The notes: generated by a model from the letters alone, not told the origin. Positions 1 to 6,876 are shown, counted from the stretch's first letter. The stretch: DNA of 10,469 nucleotides from Oscillospiraceae bacterium (GCA_017451665.1 JAFTNX010000226.1:1-10469), one strand, 5' to 3'. A program made the numbers and translations.

Positions 1-294
1 TGGATTGGTGCTGCTGCTACACTTTTCGGGCTTACAGTTGCTGCACTTGCTGTGGGATTTGCTTTGAATGTTGCATTTATCGCTGTTGGTGTAACCTGTA
101 TCGGTGTAGGTGCATTTGTACTTTTCACTAACATTTCATTAGGTCTCATTATGTTAGGCGTAGGACTTGTGGCAATTTCACTTTTTGTTCTTGCAATTCT
201 CCCGTTATGTGGACTTATCGGCAAGGGTATTAAAAAATTAGGTGAACTTATCGGCAAGGGCTTTAACAAGCTTTTTGGGAAAGGAGTTGCATAA
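1..294 (+). CDS. C-terminal part of a multi-pass membrane protein, probably HAAS/DUF1700 family (5' end outside window)
   Basis: The reading frame is open from the first base, so the start lies upstream; the GTG at position 52 is internal. The visible 97 residues are almost wholly hydrophobic (Ala/Val/Leu/Gly/Ile rich), enough for about three membrane segments over residues 4-78. They end in a Lys/Gly-rich amphipathic tail (GKGIKKLGELIGKG) likely to lie at the membrane surface. The stop is three bases before the ATG of the DUF4097-type gene, whose RBS (AAGGAG, 281-286) lies inside this gene, so the two are co-transcribed and probably translationally coupled. In Firmicutes, DUF4097 proteins often follow HAAS/DUF1700 membrane proteins in a PadR-controlled operon. 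The assignment rests on that context and the membrane profile, because the HAAS domain itself is not in the window. Confidence 0.65.
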   Translation, partial: WIGAAATLFGLTVAALAVGFALNVAFIAVGVTCIGVGAFVLFTNISLGLIMLGVGLVAISLFVLAILPLCGLIGKGIKKLGELIGKGFNKLFGKGVA

Positions 295-297
295 CAA

Positions 298-1116
298 ATG
301 ACAACAGGAAAGAAAATTGCTATCATTGTACTTATTATAGGTATTATACTTGGAATTATCGGTGGTATTCTGTTTTTTGCAGGAATCGGCAGAAGTGACC
401 TGGAAACAGATTCATTCACAGAAAAATATGACGAAGAAATCACAAAGCTTGACATCAACTGCGATATTGGTGAACTTGTAATCAAGTATTCATCAAGTGC
501 AACATCAGTTATCGTAGAGTGTGTTGATGTAATTGAAAACAAATGTGACGTGGAAGTAAAAGACGGTACACTTGTAGTTGATTACGAGGCTGAAAAGTGG
601 CACAAATACATCCATCTTGGTACTCTTAACGAAGATATTTCAAGTGGAATAATTCAGATTACTCTCCCTTCAAGCTCATACGAAAAGCTTAACATAAGTG
701 CAGGTGTTGGCGAAACAAACATCGAAGGACTTGCATTTACAACTTCTGAAATTGACAGTGGTGTAGGTGAATTCACAATTAAAAACTGCACATTCACCGA
801 CAAGATTAACATTGACACAGGCATCGGCGAATTCAACATCCAAAACAGCGTTATGAATAATCTTGATTTTGATGCAGGTATCGGCGACAGCGTGCTTGAA
901 AACTGCGACCTTACCGGTGAATGCAGTATCGAAAACGGCATTGGTGAAATTGATATGAAGCTTGTAAGAAGCAAGGATTATTACAGCTTTGATGTTGACA
1001 ACGGTATCGGCACAATTGACATTGACGGTCAGATGATGCTCACTGATGAAGTTGCAGGAAAGACTATTATAAGACTTGAAAACGGCATTGGCGAAATCAA
1101 CGTAGAATGCGCATAA
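298..1116 (+). CDS. DUF4097-type membrane-anchored beta-solenoid (adhesin-like) protein
   Basis: The 272-residue product has one N-terminal membrane segment (about residues 7-30, after MTTGKK). The remainder is predicted extracytoplasmic and rich in short beta strands. Its hallmark is a recurring G-[IV]-G-[ED] turn at residues 136, 155, 175, 194, 214, 236 and 263 (the 236 copy reads GIGT), with an earlier DIGE at 56. The spacing is 19-20 residues for most of the run, as expected for successive rungs of a parallel beta-solenoid and as seen in the DUF4097 'putative adhesin' family. No catalytic motif is visible. DUF4097 partners of HAAS proteins are thought to sense or respond at the envelope, but the exact function is unknown. 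The start ATG has AAGGAG 11 bases upstream. The gene ends just before a strong terminator. Confidence 0.75.
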   Translation: MTTGKKIAIIVLIIGIILGIIGGILFFAGIGRSDLETDSFTEKYDEEITKLDINCDIGELVIKYSSSATSVIVECVDVIENKCDVEVKDGTLVVDYEAEKWHKYIHLGTLNEDISSGIIQITLPSSSYEKLNISAGVGETNIEGLAFTTSEIDSGVGEFTIKNCTFTDKINIDTGIGEFNIQNSVMNNLDFDAGIGDSVLENCDLTGECSIENGIGEIDMKLVRSKDYYSFDVDNGIGTIDIDGQMMLTDEVAGKTIIRLENGIGEINVECA

Positions 1117-1126
1117 AAAACAAAAC

Positions 1127-1164
1127 GGGTATCGAGCTTTAAAACTCGATACCCTCTTTTTTTT
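1127..1164. terminator. Bidirectional intrinsic terminator between convergent genes
   Basis: A perfect 10-bp stem (GGGTATCGAG at 1127-1136, CTCGATACCC at 1145-1154) with an 8-base loop is followed on the plus strand by TCTTTTTTTT. Read on the minus strand, the same stem is followed by GTTTTGTTTTTT. It can therefore end both the DUF4097 operon and the AraC gene. The plus-strand U tract overlaps the AraC stop codon. Confidence 0.92.
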
Positions 1165-1993
1165 AGTTTCCGATTTTTTTATGAAGTGTTCTGAATTCAG
1201 CAGGTGAAAGCATTTCGTGACGTTTAAACACAGCACAGAAATAGCTACAATCATTATAACCTACTGTTCTTGCAATTTCATTGATAGTGAATTTTTCTTC
1301 AAGAAGAAGTGTTTTAGCTTCCTGAATTCTCTTTCTTGCAAGATATTCAAAAGGTCTTAAATTCAGACAATCCTTGAAAAGTCTGCAAAGATACTGTGGT
1401 GAAAGTCCGATAACATCAGAAAGCTGTTTAAGTTCAATTTCTTCCATATAATGATTATCAATATAATCAATAACAGGCTGAAGCTGTTTTAACTTATAGC
1501 TTTCATTTGGTGAACTCTGAAGGTTAACATAACGGTTGAGCTCAAGAAGGAACTGATACATCATAGCTGAACACTGATGACCGCTATAATAATAGTTTGT
1601 CTTTAAAAGATAAAGCATCTTCTTTAAAATTGCATCAATAGCTGACACGTTTGAAATATCATAAACTCGCCAGTTAGGGAAATCAATAGTTTTCATAAGC
1701 TCCGGAACTTCCCTGCCGTCAAATGTAACCCAGTGAGTTTCCCAGATATCCTGAGTAGCATAATACTCGTGTGGATAATCCTTTGGAAGATAGAAGCCTT
1801 GTCCTGCTTCAATAACAAACTCCTGTCCGTCAATTATAAGCTTTCCCTGACCTCTTACACAATAAATAACCTGATAATATGGAAATCCCTCTTCACGTTT
1901 AACGTGCCATTCGGTATCAATCACACCTACGCCTGTAACATAAAACGGTAACTGCACTTCGTCATTCAAAATAGGATATGAAAAATCTGTCAT
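1163..1993 (-). CDS. AraC-family transcriptional regulator (cupin sensor + AraC HTH)
   Basis: The 276-residue protein has the standard AraC layout. An N-terminal cupin-like effector domain covers about residues 20-100 (YQVIYCVRGQGKLIIDG, then GQGFYLPKDYPHEYY, typical of AraC_binding domains). A C-terminal pair of helix-turn-helix motifs covers about residues 170-270 (LKQLSDVIGLSPQYLCRLFK, then INEIARTVGYNDCSYFCAVF and the family-typical PAEFR). The ligand is not predictable; such regulators in gut Clostridia often control carbohydrate use, but no sugar gene is adjacent. The ATG at 1993 is chosen over the in-frame TTG at 2008 because GGAGGTGG (1999-2006) sits 5 bases upstream of it and the TTG would overlap that RBS. 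The gene is monocistronic, with its own promoter and a dyad over the -10 suggesting autoregulation. Confidence 0.93.
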   Translation of the reverse strand: MTDFSYPILNDEVQLPFYVTGVGVIDTEWHVKREEGFPYYQVIYCVRGQGKLIIDGQEFVIEAGQGFYLPKDYPHEYYATQDIWETHWVTFDGREVPELMKTIDFPNWRVYDISNVSAIDAILKKMLYLLKTNYYYSGHQCSAMMYQFLLELNRYVNLQSSPNESYKLKQLQPVIDYIDNHYMEEIELKQLSDVIGLSPQYLCRLFKDCLNLRPFEYLARKRIQEAKTLLLEEKFTINEIARTVGYNDCSYFCAVFKRHEMLSPAEFRTLHKKIGN

Positions 1994-2030
1994 CAAAGCC
2001 ACCTCCAATAAATTGCTCCTATATGTTTCA

Positions 2031-2060
2031 AATTGTTATATTTATGATAACATAACAATT
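2031..2060. promoter_or_regulatory. Inverted repeat overlapping the AraC -10: candidate operator
   Basis: AATTGTTAT (2031-2039) and ATAACAATT (2052-2060) are perfect 9-bp inverted copies. Their starts are 21 bp apart, about two helical turns, and they flank the -10 hexamer (2044-2049) with one arm in the spacer. The position suits a dimeric repressor or an autoregulating AraC protein, though AraC proteins more often bind direct repeats. AT-rich sequence makes chance dyads more likely. Confidence 0.5.
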
Positions 2061-2073
2061 CAACATTTGTCAA
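2044..2073 (-). promoter_or_regulatory. Promoter of the AraC-family gene
   Basis: On the minus strand TTGACA (2073-2068) is followed after 18 bases by TATCAT (2049-2044), with TG one base upstream of the -10 (extended -10). It lies about 50 bases upstream of the ATG. Nothing else in the 185-base gap explains it. Confidence 0.75.
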
Positions 2074-2178
2074 GGCGATATTTGACTAAATTGCACAAGA
2101 TTTTTCATACAAATCGTATAAATATTGTAATGATTTTATTAACAACTATTCTGCAAAAAACATAATTAACAGCTTGTT

Positions 2179-4116
2179 TTAACCAAGTTCTGCCCACAAA
2201 TCCATTTTTTCATTGAGGGTATTTTTACATTCCTCAAGTTTTAAGCATTTTTCATTCATAAGTTCATAGTCTGACGCTATTTCTGGCAGAGAAATTTCTT
2301 CTTCAAGGTTTAAAATTTCCTGTTCGAGCTGTTCTATCTCCTTTTCAAGCTCCTTAACCATAAGCTTACGCTTTGCGTCCTGGGCACGCTGTTCCTTTGT
2401 ACGATACTGCTTTTGTTTTGTTTCAGCCTTATTCTGTTTTTCCTGTTCTTCTTTTTCTGCCTGTTTTATTGCATTTTCAGCGTCAGCAACAGCTTTTTTC
2501 TTATCAAGGTAGTTATCAAAATTCCCGTCGTAGCTATTAACGGAATTCACACCAACCTCAACAATTCTGCTGGAAATTTTATTAAGCAGATATCTGTCGT
2601 GAGAAACAAGAATTATAGTTCCGTCATACTCAAGAAGTGCCTCTTCAAGCACCTCTTTTGTAGCAAGGTCAAGGTGGTTTGTAGGTTCGTCAAGAACAAG
2701 CACATTCCCCCTCTGGAGCATCATAACAGCAAAGCAGAGTTTTGCTCTTTCGCCACCACTGATTACACCCACAGGCTTAAAGACATTTTCACCAGTGAGA
2801 AGAACACTTCCCAGAGTTTTTCTTATTTCAAGCTCACTCATTCGTGGAAATCTTCTGTGAAGCTCTTCCATAACTGTATTGTGAATATTAAGGGTAGTGT
2901 TTTCCTGTTCGAAATAAGCGATTTTTATGTTATTAGTCCAGTTTACTCTTCCCTTTTCGTGTGGAATAATTCCCTGAATCATTTTTAGAATTGAGGTTTT
3001 TCCTATTCCGTTAGGGCCGACAATTGCAACCTTTTCCCCACGTCTTACGTTGAAATTAAGGTTTTCAATAAGAACCTTTCTCTTTTCGCCTTCGCCTACT
3101 GCAAGCTCACAATCGGTGACATTCAATACCTCCTTAGGTGGCACAATGTCATACTCAAGCTTGATTTTTGGCGGTTTTTCGTAGGTTTCCGGCTTTTCGA
3201 TAATTTCCATTTTATCAAGCTGATTTTGTCTTGATTTTGCCTGCACAGCAGTAGATGCACGGACTTTATTTCTTGCAATATAATCTTCAAGCTTTGCAAT
3301 TTCCTTTTGCTGTGCCTCATATTCCTTGATATGACGGGCAGTATTCATTTCCTTCTGAACAAGGAATGCAGAATAATCCCCTCTGTATGTTGTCAGCTTT
3401 TTAGAAGAAATTTCCCAGATTTTATTACAGAGTTTATTAAGAAAATATCTGTCATGGGATACGATAAGAATAGCACCCTTATAGGCTTTGAGGTAATCTT
3501 CAAGCCACATAAGAGTTTCAAAATCAAGGTGGTTTGTAGGCTCGTCAAGGATAAGTAGTTTCGGCTCTTCAAGAAGAAGTTTTGCCATAGCAAGACGTGT
3601 TTTTTCTCCACCACTAAGGGAATGAATAATTCTGTCCCTTCCCTTATCTCCAAAGCCCATACCGTTTAAAACAGTATTGATTTTTACGTTGATATTATAG
3701 CCGTCCCTCGCCTCATAATAAGAACAAAGCTCGGCGTATTCAGAAGAAAGCTTATCAAATTCCTCGCCCTTGACAAGTGGCATTTTCTGCTCATAATCTT
3801 TCATTTTTTCTAAAATTTCAAGCAAATCAGCAAAAGGCTTTTTCATCTCCTCGCCGATAGTACACATATTGTCAAGGCCACTATTCTGCTGTAAAAATCC
3901 CACAGTTATGTTATTAGAAATATTCACAGAGCCTTTACCGTCGTTGGTTTTATCGAAATTTTCCATACCTGTGATAATTTTAAGCAAAGTGGATTTTCCA
4001 CAGCCGTTTCTTCCGATAAGACCGATACGGTCGTTATCTTCAATGGTTGCGTTTACGTCCTTCAACAGAGCTTCGCCGTTAAAATATTTATAAAGGTTTT
4101 CAATACTGAGTACCAT
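2179..4116 (-). CDS. ABC-F family ATPase (ribosome-associated, YdiF/Uup-like)
   Basis: The 645-residue soluble protein has two fused ABC ATPase domains and no membrane segment, the definition of ABC-F. Domain 1 has Walker A GRNGCGKST (35-43), signature LSGGE (167-171), Walker B LLILDEPTNHLD (187-198) and SHDR (220-223). Domain 2 has Walker A GPNGIGKTS (367-375), signature ISGGE (452-456), Walker B VLVLDEPTNHLD (472-483) and SHDR (505-508). A charged linker at about 240-320 matches the P-site tRNA interaction motif region. A Lys/Glu-rich coiled coil at about 545-640 forms the C-terminal extension. ABC-F proteins bind the ribosomal E site and rescue stalled or antibiotic-bound ribosomes. Length and extension resemble the housekeeping YdiF/Uup groups more than dedicated resistance factors, but the subfamily is uncertain. 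The ATG is supported by AGGAGA at 4123-4128. Confidence 0.95.
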   Translation of the reverse strand: MVLSIENLYKYFNGEALLKDVNATIEDNDRIGLIGRNGCGKSTLLKIITGMENFDKTNDGKGSVNISNNITVGFLQQNSGLDNMCTIGEEMKKPFADLLEILEKMKDYEQKMPLVKGEEFDKLSSEYAELCSYYEARDGYNINVKINTVLNGMGFGDKGRDRIIHSLSGGEKTRLAMAKLLLEEPKLLILDEPTNHLDFETLMWLEDYLKAYKGAILIVSHDRYFLNKLCNKIWEISSKKLTTYRGDYSAFLVQKEMNTARHIKEYEAQQKEIAKLEDYIARNKVRASTAVQAKSRQNQLDKMEIIEKPETYEKPPKIKLEYDIVPPKEVLNVTDCELAVGEGEKRKVLIENLNFNVRRGEKVAIVGPNGIGKTSILKMIQGIIPHEKGRVNWTNNIKIAYFEQENTTLNIHNTVMEELHRRFPRMSELEIRKTLGSVLLTGENVFKPVGVISGGERAKLCFAVMMLQRGNVLVLDEPTNHLDLATKEVLEEALLEYDGTIILVSHDRYLLNKISSRIVEVGVNSVNSYDGNFDNYLDKKKAVADAENAIKQAEKEEQEKQNKAETKQKQYRTKEQRAQDAKRKLMVKELEKEIEQLEQEILNLEEEISLPEIASDYELMNEKCLKLEECKNTLNEKMDLWAELG

Positions 4117-4148
4117 TTTAATTCTCCTAAAAATACATATATATCATA

Positions 4149-4177
4149 ATAATAACACAATTTTCTGACATTGTAAA
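4149..4177 (-). promoter_or_regulatory. Promoter of the ABC-F gene
   Basis: On the minus strand TTTACA (4177-4172) and TATTAT (4154-4149) are separated by 17 bases, with TG one base before the -10. It lies about 35 bases upstream of the ATG. No uORF or attenuator is evident in so short a leader, unlike many antibiotic-inducible ABC-F genes. Confidence 0.65.
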
Positions 4178-4200
4178 TAGATATGAATTTTAAAAATTAC

Positions 4201-4229
4201 TTGCATTATAATAAGTAATATGTTAAAAT
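4201..4229 (+). promoter_or_regulatory. Promoter of the SGNH hydrolase gene
   Basis: TTGCAT (4201-4206) and TAAAAT (4224-4229) are separated by 17 bases, with an extended -10 TG (TGTTAAAAT). It is divergent from the ABC-F promoter. The RBS is the weaker GGTGGTGG (4247-4254), 4 bases before the ATG. Confidence 0.55.
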
Positions 4230-4258
4230 TAAATTGAATTTTAAATGGTGGTGGTAAA

Positions 4259-5359
4259 ATGAAAATTTTAAAAACACTTTCTGCATTTTTTTGCAGTGCT
4301 ATAATGATTACAAGCAGTTTTTCTTTTGCAGGTGCCGAGGAAATCAAGCCTGAAAGTCTTACAATTATCGGTGACTCTATCGCAAGTGGTTACGGACTTG
4401 ACGGGTATGTCAGTGGTGACAATTATTCTGCTGAAAACTACGGAAAGCTTCTTTGTGATGAATACGGCATTACACAGGAGAATTACTATAATTATGCCAT
4501 TGACGGAGAAACCACTAAGGGACTTTTAGCAAAGCTTGAAACAGGACAATACGACGAAGGAATTTTAAACAGCGACGTTATTGTAATTTCAATCGGTGGA
4601 AACGACCTGCTTGACGTGATTATCGGTGAAAATTCAGTTGTTTTTAAGGATACTGAGCTTGAAGGCTTTTTAAATGGTGAAGTCAACATTGCAGAGCTTT
4701 TAAAGGATGTTGACATAAAGGAGCTTGCTTCACAGCTGACAAGTGATGCCCAGGGCCAGCTTGAAATCTTTTATCAGAATATGCCAAAAATCGCAAAGTA
4801 TGTAACAGACAAAAATCCTGATGCGCTTGTTATTCTTCAGAAGCTTTATAACCCTATGAATTCAGGCGTGGAGATTATTGATAATCTTTACGGACAGACA
4901 ATTTCTTCACTTAATTTCGGAATTGACGGAATGGACGGCTGCGTAATCGCTGACGTGAATACTGCTTTTGCTGACAGCGACAAAAAGCTCATTCAAAAGG
5001 ATTTTACACACCCTAACGCTGACGGACACAAGGTTATTTTTGACACTTTAAAAGGTGTGATTGACACAAATTTTGTTCCAAAAACAGAACCTGTTGTTCC
5101 TGACGAACCTGTTTCTACACAGCCTGTTGAAACTACCACAACAACTACAACTGTGATTGAAACTACAACCACCCCTCCTGCAACTACCACAACGGTGGTA
5201 ACTACTGTGCCGGAAACAACTACGACAATTCTTGAAGATGACGACGACAATGAAGACAACAGCAAGCTTGGAACTGTGGTTGTTCCTATCGTTATGATTG
5301 CTGTTGGTATGGTTACAATCTTCGGTATCGTTTCCATAAACAAAAACAGAAAAAACTAA
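4259..5359 (+). CDS. Secreted SGNH/GDSL-type hydrolase with Thr-rich stalk and C-terminal membrane anchor
   Basis: The 366-residue protein starts with a signal peptide (about 1-26, cleavage near FAGA-EE). The SGNH domain (about 32-272) shows block I GDS with nucleophile Ser40, a candidate block II Gly83 (AIDGET), block III GGND (113-116) and block V DFTHPNADGH with Asp248 and His251 completing the triad. A Thr/Pro/Val stalk (about 277-324, runs of TTTT) leads to an acidic patch (EDDDDNED, 326-333), one membrane segment (about 338-360) and a basic tail NKNRKN. The enzyme is therefore held on the outer face by a C-terminal anchor. The tail resembles a sortase signal but has no LPXTG. Likely activity is esterase or lipase, or deacetylation of a cell-wall or dietary glycan; the substrate cannot be read from sequence. 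Confidence 0.9.
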   Translation: MKILKTLSAFFCSAIMITSSFSFAGAEEIKPESLTIIGDSIASGYGLDGYVSGDNYSAENYGKLLCDEYGITQENYYNYAIDGETTKGLLAKLETGQYDEGILNSDVIVISIGGNDLLDVIIGENSVVFKDTELEGFLNGEVNIAELLKDVDIKELASQLTSDAQGQLEIFYQNMPKIAKYVTDKNPDALVILQKLYNPMNSGVEIIDNLYGQTISSLNFGIDGMDGCVIADVNTAFADSDKKLIQKDFTHPNADGHKVIFDTLKGVIDTNFVPKTEPVVPDEPVSTQPVETTTTTTTVIETTTTPPATTTTVVTTVPETTTTILEDDDDNEDNSKLGTVVVPIVMIAVGMVTIFGIVSINKNRKN

Positions 5360-5394
5360 GATAAAATCCCCGAAAAATTTGGCTTTTAATACAA

Positions 5395-5424
5395 TTGACG
5401 AAAGTGTATCGGTAGAGTTATAAT
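5395..5424 (+). promoter_or_regulatory. Promoter of the rpe gene
   Basis: TTGACG (5395-5400) and a perfect TATAAT (5419-5424) lie 18 bases apart, about 33 bases before the TTG start. GGAGGT (5445-5450) precedes the TTG by 6 bases and fixes this non-ATG start. No convincing terminator separates it from the hydrolase gene, so some read-through is possible. Confidence 0.75.
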
Positions 5425-5456
5425 AGATACAGACGACTACTTCTGGAGGTACAATT

Positions 5457-6101
5457 TTGGAAACTATTATTTCTGCTTCACTTCTTGGCTGTAATCTTGC
5501 AGACCTTACAAACGAAATAAATAAAGCCCACAACGCAGGTGTAGACTGGTTACACTTTGACGTTATGGACGGTAGTTTTGTTGATAATATCAGCTTCGGG
5601 CTTCCTGTATTAAAGTCAATTGACAAGGCGTCTGATATGTTTCTTGACGTTCATCTCATGATTGACAAGCCTGAAAAATACGTTACTAAATTTGTTGAAT
5701 TCGGTGGGGATTTTGTTACATTCCACCTTGAGGCTACTGATTGTGCTGACGAAGTTATCAGGCTCATCAAGGAAAAAGGTGCAAAGGCAGGTATTTCAAT
5801 AAAGCCGAATACTCCTGCTGAAGCCGTTTTACCTTAACTTGACAAGGTTGACATGGTACTTGTTATGACAGTTGAGCCGGGCTTTGGAGGTCAGGCATTT
5901 ATAGAAAGCACTCTTTCAAAGGTTTCTGCTATCCGTAAAGAGATTGAAAAGCGTGGGCTTGATGTTTATTTGCAGGTTGACGGTGGAATTAACGGAGAAA
6001 CAGTCAAGGCTGCCAAAGAGGCAGGTGCTGACGTTATCGTATCAGGTTCATATCTCTTTAACGCAAAGGATATGGCTGAAGCTGTCAGAAGCCTTCGCTA
6101 A
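5457..6101 (+). pseudogene. rpe: Ribulose-phosphate 3-epimerase with an in-frame TAA at codon 127
   Basis: Both halves read in one frame as a full-length Rpe (214 codons, normal for the family), which interconverts ribulose-5-phosphate and xylulose-5-phosphate in the pentose phosphate pathway. Part 1 (5457-5834) carries SASLLGCN, HFDVMDG (His33, Asp35, Asp38) and DVHLMI (His66). Part 2 (5838-6098) carries LVMTVEPGFGGQ, QVDGGI (catalytic Asp175) and the phosphate-binding VSGS loop. They are separated only by TAA at 5835-5837, where family members usually have Tyr (LLPYLDKVD), so a single TAT/TAC to TAA change explains it. The TIM barrel is cut mid-fold. Every catalytic motif on both sides is intact, which points to a very recent mutation, a sequencing or assembly error, or read-through. 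The second half has an ATG at 5853 preceded by AAGG (5844-5847), so reinitiation is conceivable. Confidence 0.9.
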
Positions 6102-6630
6102 GGATATTAACAGCGTTATCGGGAATAATCACTTTCCACAGCTCGTTATGTTCGCTTGTCAGTGACGGTACGATTTCACCTATTTTAGCATAGATTTTAT
6201 ATTTATTTACAAGTTTTCTGATACCTTCCGTATTTTCGGGAGGTATTTTTATTACAAGGCGATAGTTTTTTCCGTCGGAATAGAGTGTACCCGAACAATC
6301 ATTCGCAAGGCTTTTAAGTTTGAAACAGAGTTCGCAGAGTTTTTCTGGTTTTTCGTTTTCAAAGGTAACTGTTATATCAGTTTTTTTGTCAGAAATCTTC
6401 GGAGGGATTTTACTGACATAAATGACTATTCCCTGTTCGTCAAGGTTAAAAACTTCCACAAAAGCATTTTTCACAAAGCTGTCTTCTAAGTTATCGCAAA
6501 GCGCCTTAAAGAAAATTGAAGTTTTGACATTATTATCGCAAAGCTCGTTGAAATTAACATTCATAGATTTTAGTTCTTCGGCTGAAATTATAATTTTCAC
6601 GGTGTTTTCGTTAAGTTTAGCATATTCCAC
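6085..6630 (-). CDS. mecA: MecA-family adaptor protein
   Basis: The 181-residue protein is somewhat shorter than Bacillus MecA (about 218). The N-terminal region (MEYAKLNENTVKIIISAEEL) fits the MecA start pattern of a strand followed by a 'EEL' helix. A linker near 76-85 leads to a C-terminal domain (about 86-178) with GTLYSDGKNYRLVIKI and a terminal strand, as in the ClpC-binding half. MecA proteins deliver substrates to the ClpCP protease. The start is taken as GTG at 6630 because GGGGGAG (6636-6642) lies 5 bases upstream. The longer in-frame version from TTG at 6663 would begin inside a hairpin and lacks an RBS. The 3' end overlaps the convergent rpe gene by 17 bp with no terminator between. 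Family assignment is by pattern and moderately sure; the gene symbol is provisional. Confidence 0.7.
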   Translation of the reverse strand: MEYAKLNENTVKIIISAEELKSMNVNFNELCDNNVKTSIFFKALCDNLEDSFVKNAFVEVFNLDEQGIVIYVSKIPPKISDKKTDITVTFENEKPEKLCELCFKLKSLANDCSGTLYSDGKNYRLVIKIPPENTEGIRKLVNKYKIYAKIGEIVPSLTSEHNELWKVIIPDNAVNILSEGF

Positions 6631-6650
6631 AAAAACTCCCCCTAAGTAAA

Positions 6651-6671
6651 AAGCCTCCGTCAAGGAGGCTT
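6651..6671 (-). promoter_or_regulatory. Terminator-like hairpin in the mecA leader, just before the RBS
   Basis: On the minus strand AAGCCTCC, loop TTGAC, GGAGGCTT is a perfect 8-bp stem followed by TTTAC, so the run reads CTTTTTAC. It ends 8 bases before the GGGGGAG RBS. It could end the leader transcript (attenuator) or, through its CTCCTT segment, mask the RBS. The U tract is only five bases, so it may be a weak or conditional terminator. Confidence 0.6.
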
Positions 6672-6682
6672 ATCTATATTTT

Positions 6683-6750
6683 CGGGCAGTCGTCAAAAAC
6701 AAAAGCTCCCCTATGGACGTTTTTACGTCACTTTTTGTTTTTACTGCCCG
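6683..6750 (-). ncRNA. Structured leader element upstream of mecA, family not recognised
   Basis: A 68-base element closes on a perfect 8-bp stem (CGGGCAGT 6683-6690, ACTGCCCG 6743-6750). Inside it are a second helix (AAAAACAAAAG with CTTTTTGTTTTT) and a small hairpin GACG-TTTTTA-CGTC. On the minus strand it precedes the terminator-like hairpin and RBS of the mecA-like gene, the order aptamer, expression platform, gene. I could not match it to any riboswitch class I know. The strand is inferred from the downstream gene. Confidence 0.45.
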
Positions 6751-6778
6751 TTAATACATAGTATGCCCGATTTTTCAA
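6751..6778 (-). promoter_or_regulatory. Possible promoter of the mecA leader
   Basis: On the minus strand TTGAAA (6778-6773) and TATTAA (6756-6751) lie 16 bases apart. A start 6-8 bases further would begin the RNA at or just inside the closing stem of the structured leader. The hexamers are only fair matches in AT-rich DNA. Confidence 0.4.
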
Positions 6779-6844
6779 GCTGTGCGACAATATAATTTTT
6801 ACCACTTTTTTATAAAAAACAAGCTATCGGACAAACTAATTTAC

Positions 6845-6876
6845 ACATAAAAAAGGAGCAGGAAGCGTGACGCTTC
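6845..6876 (-). terminator. Distal member of tandem terminators for the large minus-strand ncRNA
   Basis: On the minus strand GGAAGCG-TCA-CGCTTCC (6876-6860) is followed by TGCTCC and TTTTTT, then ATGT. The sequence 6845-6861 repeats exactly at 6940-6956 in the proximal terminator. Six bases separate the stem from the U tract, so alone it would be weaker. Confidence 0.55.

Noticed and set aside
676..1254. Minus-strand frame of 192 codons across the DUF4097 gene
   Set aside because: It crosses a strong terminator, overlaps two well-supported genes and has no family motif.
2179..4116. Dedicated antibiotic-resistance ABC-F gene
   Set aside because: The leader is only about 25-30 nt with no attenuator or uORF, and length and C-terminal extension resemble housekeeping ABC-F proteins; no mobile element nearby.
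5100..5359. LPXTG sortase signal at the end of the SGNH hydrolase
   Set aside because: Acidic patch, helix and basic tail are present but no LPXTG or close variant is found before the helix.
5360..5394. Terminator after the SGNH hydrolase gene
   Set aside because: Only a weak CCC/GG pairing around an A/T run; no convincing stem with a U tract.
4993..5626. Minus-strand frames of 116 and 192 codons opposite the hydrolase stalk
   Set aside because: Val- and Ser/Cys-rich shadows of the Thr stalk, overlapping better-supported genes on the plus strand (SGNH hydrolase, rpe).
5457..6101. Alternative genetic code with TAA as Tyr
   Set aside because: Several neighbouring genes end in TAA at their expected length (for example the ABC-F, AraC and DUF1292 genes), so TAA is a normal stop here.
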